From contig DASZOP010000167.1 in assembly GCA_035550715.1 (NCBI GenBank), positions 1-26,973 of the forward strand: 26,973 bases of DNA, written 5' to 3'. The position numbers were made by a program, and so were the translations under genes. The stretch is from DASRVA01 sp035550715 (GTDB taxonomy: Bacteria; Gemmatimonadota; Gemmatimonadetes; JACCXV01; JAHWKZ01). The notes below the pieces were generated by a model. The model saw nothing but the letters and a program-made list of their open reading frames with translations, had not been told where the DNA came from and did no database searches. Positions 22,418 to 26,973 of the stretch are shown here, piece by piece (positions within the stretch are counted from its first letter, which is position 1; every line of letters starts with the position of its first letter).

Positions 22418-23999
22418 TCCGCCGGTCCAGTCGGCGGGCACCGGTCGCGCGACCCTGACCGTCATGCTCGGGATCGGCGCGAGCCGCGTCTTCGGCCTCG
22501 TCCGCGAGCAGGTCGTCGCCTACTACTTCGGACGGGCCGCGGCGTACTCGGCCTTCGTGGCCGCGTACAAGGTCCCCAACCTGGTGCGTGTCCTTCTCGG
22601 GGAGGGGAACCTCTCGGCGTCGCTGATCCCGGTGCTCGCGCGGAGCATGCGGAGCGCCGACCCGGCCGAGGCGCGGCGGGTGGCGCGGGGGGTCCTCGGG
22701 CTCCTCCTGCTGACGGTGGCGGTGGTGACGGTAGCCGGCATGGCGCTGGCCCGGCCGCTCTCCTGGCTGGTGGCGCCGGGCTTCGATCCCGGGCTCCGGC
22801 TCCTCGTCGAGCGGCTGATCGTGGTCCTCTTCCCGACCGTCGCGTTCCTCGTCGTAGGGGCCTGGTGCATGGGGGTCCTCCATGCCCATCGTCGTTTCTT
22901 CTGGCCCAACTTCGCGCCGGTCTTCTGGTCTCTCGCCTCGGCCGGGGCGTTGATCGCCTTCGTCGGGCGGACCGGAATGGAGCCTGTCTACGTGCTCGCC
23001 TGGGGGGTGGTCGCGGGGAGCCTGCTCCAGGTCCTGGTCGAGCTCGCCGCGACCAGGGGCGTCCTCGGGACCCTGGCCCCGGGGGCGGGCTGGAAGGACC
23101 CCGCCGTCGGACGGGTCGTCGCCCTCTTCCTGCCGATGATGGTCGGGACCGGCGTGGCCCAGATCTCGAGCCTCGTGGACATCCAGATCGCGACCTTCCT
23201 GGGCGACGCCAGCGTCGCGACCCTCGCCTATGCGCAGCGGATCTACACCCTGCCCTTGAGCCTCTTCGGCGTGGCGGTCGCCCAGGTCGCGCTGCCGGCC
23301 CTCGCCCACGAGGCTGCGGCGCCGGGGGGCGACGCCGGGCCGCCCCCGGAGGCCCTGCGCGAAGAGCTCTCCCGATCGTGGCAGCGGATGGCGTTCCTGA
23401 TCCTCCCATCCACGGTCGGCCTGGTCGCGTTCGGCCGTCCAGCCGTCAGCCTCCTCTTCGAGCGCGGACGGTTCCAGGCAGCCGACACGACGGCGGTGAC
23501 GTGGGTCCTCGCGGGGTACGGGGCCGGGCTTCTGGCCTACGGCTCGGCGCGGCTCCTGGCGACGGCGTTCTACGCCTTCCACGACACCCGGACGCCGGTC
23601 CGGATCGGGGTCCTCTCGCTGGCGGCCAACGTGGTCCTGGGGATCGGCCTGGCATGGGTGCTCGGCACGCCGGGGATCGCCCTCGCGACCGCCCTCGCGG
23701 CGGCCTTGAGCGCGACCCTTCTGGCGCGGGCCCTCCGGAGACGGACGGGGAGCGTGCTCACGCCCGCTGCCCGGGCGCGCGGCGGGCGGATGGCGCTCGC
23801 AGCGGCGCTGGCCGGGGGTGCGGGAGCCGCTCCTTATATCTGGCTCCTCGGGCGCTGGGACGGCTGGGGGCTCGGGCCCCGGATCGGGTGGACGGCGGCC
23901 GTCTACGGCGGGGTCGCGCTCGCCTACTTCACCCTGTCCCACGCCTTCGGCGTCGGGATGCTCGCACGCTATGTCCGGAGGGCCCGCCGCTCTCGCTGA
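22407..23999 (+). CDS. murJ: Lipid II flippase MurJ
   Basis: 530 residues, the usual length for this polytopic MOP-superfamily flippase, which moves lipid II across the inner membrane for peptidoglycan synthesis. Visible: TVMLGIGASRVFGLVREQVVAYYFG (first helix with the conserved R-x-x-G-x-x-R/E), YKVPNLVRVLLGEGNLSASLIPVL (second helix, matching the conserved P-N-L-x-R-x-L-x-x-E-G), helices throughout, VGTGVAQISSLVDIQIATFL in the seventh-helix area, and FYAFHDTRTPVRIGVLSLAANVVLGI, strongly typical of MurJ. No good ribosome-binding site precedes ATG 22407; translation may be coupled to the small ORF that overlaps it. A weak GCCCC/GGGGC hairpin (24001-24023) follows the stop. Confidence 0.97.
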   Translation: MPADPPVQSAGTGRATLTVMLGIGASRVFGLVREQVVAYYFGRAAAYSAFVAAYKVPNLVRVLLGEGNLSASLIPVLARSMRSADPAEARRVARGVLGLLLLTVAVVTVAGMALARPLSWLVAPGFDPGLRLLVERLIVVLFPTVAFLVVGAWCMGVLHAHRRFFWPNFAPVFWSLASAGALIAFVGRTGMEPVYVLAWGVVAGSLLQVLVELAATRGVLGTLAPGAGWKDPAVGRVVALFLPMMVGTGVAQISSLVDIQIATFLGDASVATLAYAQRIYTLPLSLFGVAVAQVALPALAHEAAAPGGDAGPPPEALREELSRSWQRMAFLILPSTVGLVAFGRPAVSLLFERGRFQAADTTAVTWVLAGYGAGLLAYGSARLLATAFYAFHDTRTPVRIGVLSLAANVVLGIGLAWVLGTPGIALATALAAALSATLLARALRRRTGSVLTPAARARGGRMALAAALAGGAGAAPYIWLLGRWDGWGLGPRIGWTAAVYGGVALAYFTLSHAFGVGMLARYVRRARRSR

Positions 24000-24037
24000 C
24001 GCCCCGGCGCGCGAATGCGGGGCCCTTCCCGGCGCCG

Positions 24038-24043
24038 TAGCTT
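24038..24043 (+). promoter_or_regulatory. -10 box for leaderless uvrC
   Basis: TAGCTT ends 6 nt before the GTG at 24050. No Shine-Dalgarno and no clear -35 are visible in the 50-bp gap after murJ. Confidence 0.45.
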
Positions 24044-24049
24044 GAGAGC

Positions 24050-25894
24050 GTGCGCGCGCTCAAGGAAAAAGCGGCCCGGCTGCCACGGAAGCCCGGGGTC
24101 TACCTCCTCAAGGGGGCGGACGGCGAGATCCTCTACGTCGGAAAGGCGGCCGACCTCAGGGCCCGGGTCCGTGCCTACGTCCAGGACGAGGCCGGACTGC
24201 CCCACAAGACCGCCGTCCTCATGGGTCACGCCGTCGACCTCGACTACCTGGTCACCGACAACGAGGTCGAGGCGCTCCTCCTCGAGTCCAACCTCATCAA
24301 GGAGCACGACCCCCGGTTCAACATCGTCCTCCGCGACGACAAGTCGTACCCCTGGATCAAGGTCACCCTCCAGGAGGACTTTCCACGCGTGTACGTGACG
24401 CGCCGGGTGGTCGACGACGGCGCCCGCTACTTCGGCCCCTACGCCCACGTCAAGCTCCTGAGACGGAACCTGGCGCTCATCAAGGATCTCTTTCCGGTCC
24501 GTTCCTGCCGCTACGACCTGCTCCGGGAGGCGCCGCGGAGGGCGTGCCTGGACTACCACATCCACCGCTGCGAGGCGCCCTGCGTCGGGTACGTCTCGCA
24601 AGCGGACTACCGGGGGATGATCGACGAGGTGGTGCGGTTCCTCGAGGGCGACACGCGGGCGGCGACCCGGATGCTCGAGCGGCGCATGGAGACCGCCGCC
24701 GGGCGCCTCCAGTTCGAGCGGGCGGCCCAGTTCAAGCGCCAGATCGACCAGCTCGAGGAGATCCGCGAGGGGCAGCGGATGACGAGCCTCTCGGGGGACG
24801 ATCGCGACGTCGTCGCGATGGCGCGGCTGGGGGACGAGGCGTGCGGGATCATCCTCCGGATCAGGGGCGGGCGGCTGCTCGGGAAGGAGCATCACGTGCT
24901 CGGGAACGTGGAGGGCGCCGCCGACGGCGAGGTGCTGTCGCTCTTCCTGACCCGCTACTACCTGCGTTCGGAGACGTTCCCGCCCGAGCTCCTCCTGCCG
25001 TTCGACTTCGACGACCGCCCGCTGATCGAAGAGGCGCTGCTCCGGGAAGCCCGCCGCGCGATGCGCCTGCACGTCCCGCGGCGCGGCGACAAGGTCCGCC
25101 AGATACGGCTCGCCGAGCGGAACGCGCTCTACCAGCTCGAGGAGCGGCGCCTGCGCGCCGAGGACCGGACCCAGCGCGCCGCCGACGCCGTCGTCGAGCT
25201 CAAGGAGTCGCTCGGCCTGGCTCGTCTTCCGCATCGGATCGCGTGCGTGGACATCTCGACCATTCACGGGGAGGACAGCGTCGGGTCGGTCGTGACCTTC
25301 GCCAACGGCGCACCGCGGAAGGCCGGCTATCGCCACTTCCGCATCAAGTACGCCGAGGGGCAGAACGATTTCGCGATGATGGCCGAGGTCGTCGAGCGGT
25401 GGTTCAAGGGCCGGCTGGACCACGGCGAGCCGCTTCCGGACCTGCTCGTGATCGACGGGGGGAAAGGGCAGCTGGGCGCGGCCCGGCAGGTGCTGGAGGA
25501 GCTCGGCGTTCTCGAGGAGGTCGACACGATCGGCCTCGCCAAGCGCGAGGAGGAGATCTACCTGCCGGGGCGGCCTGAGCCGGTCTGGATCCCGCGCCGC
25601 TCGAAGGCGCTCCAGGTGGTCCAGCACGTACGGAACGAGGCCCACCGGTTCGCGGTCTCGTACCACCGGAAGCTCCACGCCAGGCGGGTCGTGGGGTCGG
25701 AGCTGGACTCGGTGCCCGGGATCGGCCCGAAGCGGAGAGCCGCGCTCCTCCATCATTTCCGTTCGGTGGAGCGGATCCGGGAGACCTCGGCTGACGAGAT
25801 CGCCAAGGTGCCGGGGTTCTCGGCGGCGCTGGCCGAGCGCGTGAAGGCGGCGCTCGCCGGGGAGGTAGGCACGGCGATCGACGGGCGAGCGTGA
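24050..25894 (+). CDS. uvrC: UvrABC system protein C
   Basis: 614 residues from GTG 24050. UvrC makes both incisions in nucleotide-excision repair. Domains in order: GIY-YIG nuclease (GVYLLKGADGEILYVGKAADLRARV, about 16-40, with the Glu of NEVEALLLESNLIKEHDPRFN), Cys-containing middle (SCRYDLL, RACLDYHIHRCEAPCVGYV, about 148-180), UVR helix motif (ERRMETAAGRLQFERAAQFKRQI split around 216-240), RNase H-like endonuclease with Asp401 (ACVDIS), Asp469 (LLVIDGGKGQ) and His532 (NEAHRFAVSYHRK), and a C-terminal helix-hairpin-helix pair (LDSVPGIGPKRRAALLHHF, IAKVPGFSAALAERV). All catalytic residues are present. The GTG start is favoured by the -10 box 6 nt upstream. Its TGA overlaps the queG GTG (GTGA, 25891-25894). 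Confidence 0.98.
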   Translation: MRALKEKAARLPRKPGVYLLKGADGEILYVGKAADLRARVRAYVQDEAGLPHKTAVLMGHAVDLDYLVTDNEVEALLLESNLIKEHDPRFNIVLRDDKSYPWIKVTLQEDFPRVYVTRRVVDDGARYFGPYAHVKLLRRNLALIKDLFPVRSCRYDLLREAPRRACLDYHIHRCEAPCVGYVSQADYRGMIDEVVRFLEGDTRAATRMLERRMETAAGRLQFERAAQFKRQIDQLEEIREGQRMTSLSGDDRDVVAMARLGDEACGIILRIRGGRLLGKEHHVLGNVEGAADGEVLSLFLTRYYLRSETFPPELLLPFDFDDRPLIEEALLREARRAMRLHVPRRGDKVRQIRLAERNALYQLEERRLRAEDRTQRAADAVVELKESLGLARLPHRIACVDISTIHGEDSVGSVVTFANGAPRKAGYRHFRIKYAEGQNDFAMMAEVVERWFKGRLDHGEPLPDLLVIDGGKGQLGAARQVLEELGVLEEVDTIGLAKREEEIYLPGRPEPVWIPRRSKALQVVQHVRNEAHRFAVSYHRKLHARRVVGSELDSVPGIGPKRRAALLHHFRSVERIRETSADEIAKVPGFSAALAERVKAALAGEVGTAIDGRA

Positions 25895-26931
25895 CCCCCG
25901 CCGAGCTGACCCGGAGCGTCAAGGAGGAGGCCGGCCGGCTCGGCTTCGAGCTGGTGGGCGTGGCGAGGGCGGACGCCGTCGCCGAGGCGCCTCTCCTGGC
26001 AGCGTGGCTCGATCGGGGCCATCACGGGACGATGGCCTGGATGGCCCGGCACTTCGAGGAGCGGGTGGACCCCCGGAAGCTCGTGCCCGGCTGCCGCTCG
26101 GTGATCGCGGTCGGGCTCGTGTACGGGTCCGCGGGGACGAGGGGCCCCGACGGCGTCCGGGTCGCGCGCTACGCGGCCGGCGAGGATTACCACCACGTGC
26201 TGAGGGACAAGCTGCACGCCCTGCTGGACCACGGCCGGCGGTTGGACCCGGCCTTCGACGGTCGGGCGTTCGTGGACTCGGCGCCGGTCATGGACCGCTA
26301 CTGGGCCGAGCGGGCCGGTCTCGGGTGGCGCGGAAAGAACACGCTCCTCCTCAACAAGCGCTTGGGCTCGTTCCTGTTCCTGGGGGAGCTCCTGGTCCGG
26401 GCCGAGCTCGAGCCGGACCTGCCCGGGACCGACCATTGCGGCAGCTGCACGCGGTGCCTGGACGCCTGTCCGACGGGCGCCCTCGTCGAGCCGTACCTGC
26501 TGGACGCGCGGAGATGCATCAGCTACTGGACGATCGAGCACCGCGGGGAGCTCGAACCGGCGGAAGAGACCGCGATGGGGGAGTGGCTCTTCGGCTGCGA
26601 CGTCTGCCAGGAAGTCTGTCCGTGGAACCGGGATCCCACGGACGCGGTCGAGCCGCGGCTCGCCCCGCAGCCCGGCGCCTGGCCCGACGGCCTGGACGGG
26701 CTGCTCGACATGGGGGACGGGGAGTTCGGACGCCGCTTCGGCGACCGCGCCGTCGAGCGCGCACGCCGGGCCGGGCTCGTCAGGAACGCGGCGATCGTGG
26801 CCGGCAACTCCGGGAAGGGCACGCCGGCCGCGCTCGAGCGGGCGGCACGAGATCCGGATCCGGTCGTGGCTTCGACCGCGGCGCGCGCCGCCCGGCGTCG
26901 TGCGGCGGCGACGACCTCGGGCCGCTCTTAG
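25891..26931 (+). CDS. queG: Epoxyqueuosine reductase
   Basis: 346 residues from a GTG overlapping the uvrC stop. QueG uses cobalamin and two [4Fe-4S] clusters for the last step of queuosine synthesis, reduction of epoxyqueuosine in tRNA. Visible: GFELVGVARADAV, FVDSAPVMDRYWAERAGLGWRGKNTLL (active-site region with the conserved D-S-A-P and G-x-G-W-x-G-K-N), first cluster Cys183-x2-Cys186-x2-Cys189-x3-Cys193 (CGSCTRCLDACPTGAL), RRCISYWTIEHRG (Cys209), second cluster Cys236-x2-Cys239-x3-Cys243 (CDVCQEVCPWN), then a short HEAT-like tail (GLVRNAAIVAGNSG, PVVASTAARAARR). Somewhat shorter than the E. coli enzyme, within the range of the family. Coupling to uvrC is unusual functionally but tight in sequence. 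Confidence 0.95.
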   Translation: MTPAELTRSVKEEAGRLGFELVGVARADAVAEAPLLAAWLDRGHHGTMAWMARHFEERVDPRKLVPGCRSVIAVGLVYGSAGTRGPDGVRVARYAAGEDYHHVLRDKLHALLDHGRRLDPAFDGRAFVDSAPVMDRYWAERAGLGWRGKNTLLLNKRLGSFLFLGELLVRAELEPDLPGTDHCGSCTRCLDACPTGALVEPYLLDARRCISYWTIEHRGELEPAEETAMGEWLFGCDVCQEVCPWNRDPTDAVEPRLAPQPGAWPDGLDGLLDMGDGEFGRRFGDRAVERARRAGLVRNAAIVAGNSGKGTPAALERAARDPDPVVASTAARAARRRAAATTSGRS

Positions 26932-26934
26932 ATT
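26929..26934 (+). promoter_or_regulatory. -10 box overlapping the queG stop codon
   Basis: TAGATT begins with the TAG stop of queG and ends 7 nt before a GTG at 26942. The same hexamer stands before queE. No -35 is clear. Confidence 0.35.
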
Positions 26935-26941
26935 TCACGAT

Positions 26942-26973
26942 GTGCTGAACGTCGAGCGCCTTCCGGTCGGGCC
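26942..26973 (+). CDS. Start of a further gene, cut by the window end
   Basis: GTG CTG AAC GTC GAG opens a frame (MLNVERLPVG) that runs to the end of the window without a stop. The ATG 2 nt earlier stops after two codons, so GTG is the only usable start. It lies 7 nt after a TAGATT box, as for other leaderless genes here. Ten codons are too few to name it. Confidence 0.3.
   Translation, partial: MLNVERLPVG

Noticed and set aside
22383..23942. 519-codon minus-strand frame opposite murJ
   Set aside because: Highly charged low-complexity antisense translation; murJ on the other strand is certain.
23969..25756. 595-codon minus-strand frame opposite uvrC
   Set aside because: Shadow of uvrC; no motif seen, whereas all UvrC catalytic residues are on the plus strand.

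Overview
The window is GC-rich, very gene-dense chromosomal DNA from a Gram-negative-type bacterium: it encodes two lipobox proteins, LemA, MurJ, MacB-type permeases and the HpnCDE squalene route. No rRNA, tRNA, CRISPR array, prophage or insertion sequence is visible, and no gene-free stretch exceeds about 200 bp. Gene content (paired LuxE/LuxC homologues, HpnCDE, QueE and QueG, an AfsR/LuxR-type TPR tail, many -10-box-at-the-start-codon genes) fits an uncultured high-GC lineage such as Gemmatimonadota or Eisenbacteria-like bacteria, but the phylum cannot be fixed from this sequence.

Layout, left to right. 1-910: C-terminal end of a TPR protein (+). 923-3414: two overlapping MacB-type ABC permease genes (-), preceded by a 125-bp hairpin region and a secreted DUF4139-type protein gene (-, to 4981). 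5100-6847: endonuclease IV and a DUF1402-type lipoprotein (+), converging on an exported methyltransferase-fold lipoprotein (-). 7686-9095: patatin-like lipase (+). 9133-12216: compact queE-luxE-luxC-like cluster (+). 12277-13172: cold-shock protein (-) divergent from a stand-alone WYL protein (+). 13182-18289 (-): Ser/Thr-repeat secreted protein, large GT-C-like membrane protein with TPR tail, DPM1-like GT2, LemA. 18423-18806: tandem-ACT protein (+). 18757-22269 (-): hpnC-hpnD-hpnE-[2Fe-2S] ferredoxin with 4-bp stop/start overlaps at each junction. 22346-26973 (+): tiny ORF, murJ, uvrC, queG and the first codons of a further gene.

Functional groupings: squalene/hopanoid precursor synthesis from farnesyl diphosphate (HpnC, HpnD, HpnE, with a coupled ferredoxin as possible electron donor); queuosine synthesis (QueE early, QueG last step); a fatty-acid reductase-like pair (LuxE acyl-protein synthetase plus LuxC acyl-CoA reductase) without luciferase; DNA repair (Nfo, UvrC); cell-wall lipid II flipping (MurJ); and a candidate sugar-transfer cassette (polyprenyl-phosphate sugar synthase, GT-C membrane protein, Thr/Ser-rich secreted protein).

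A recurring regulatory feature is a TAnnnT -10 box 5-10 nt upstream of the start codon with no Shine-Dalgarno (nfo, queE, WYL gene, ACT gene, hpnC, the ORF before murJ, uvrC, the final partial gene), which implies widespread leaderless transcription. Other genes (DUF4139, methyltransferase, csp, lemA) keep clear Shine-Dalgarno leaders.
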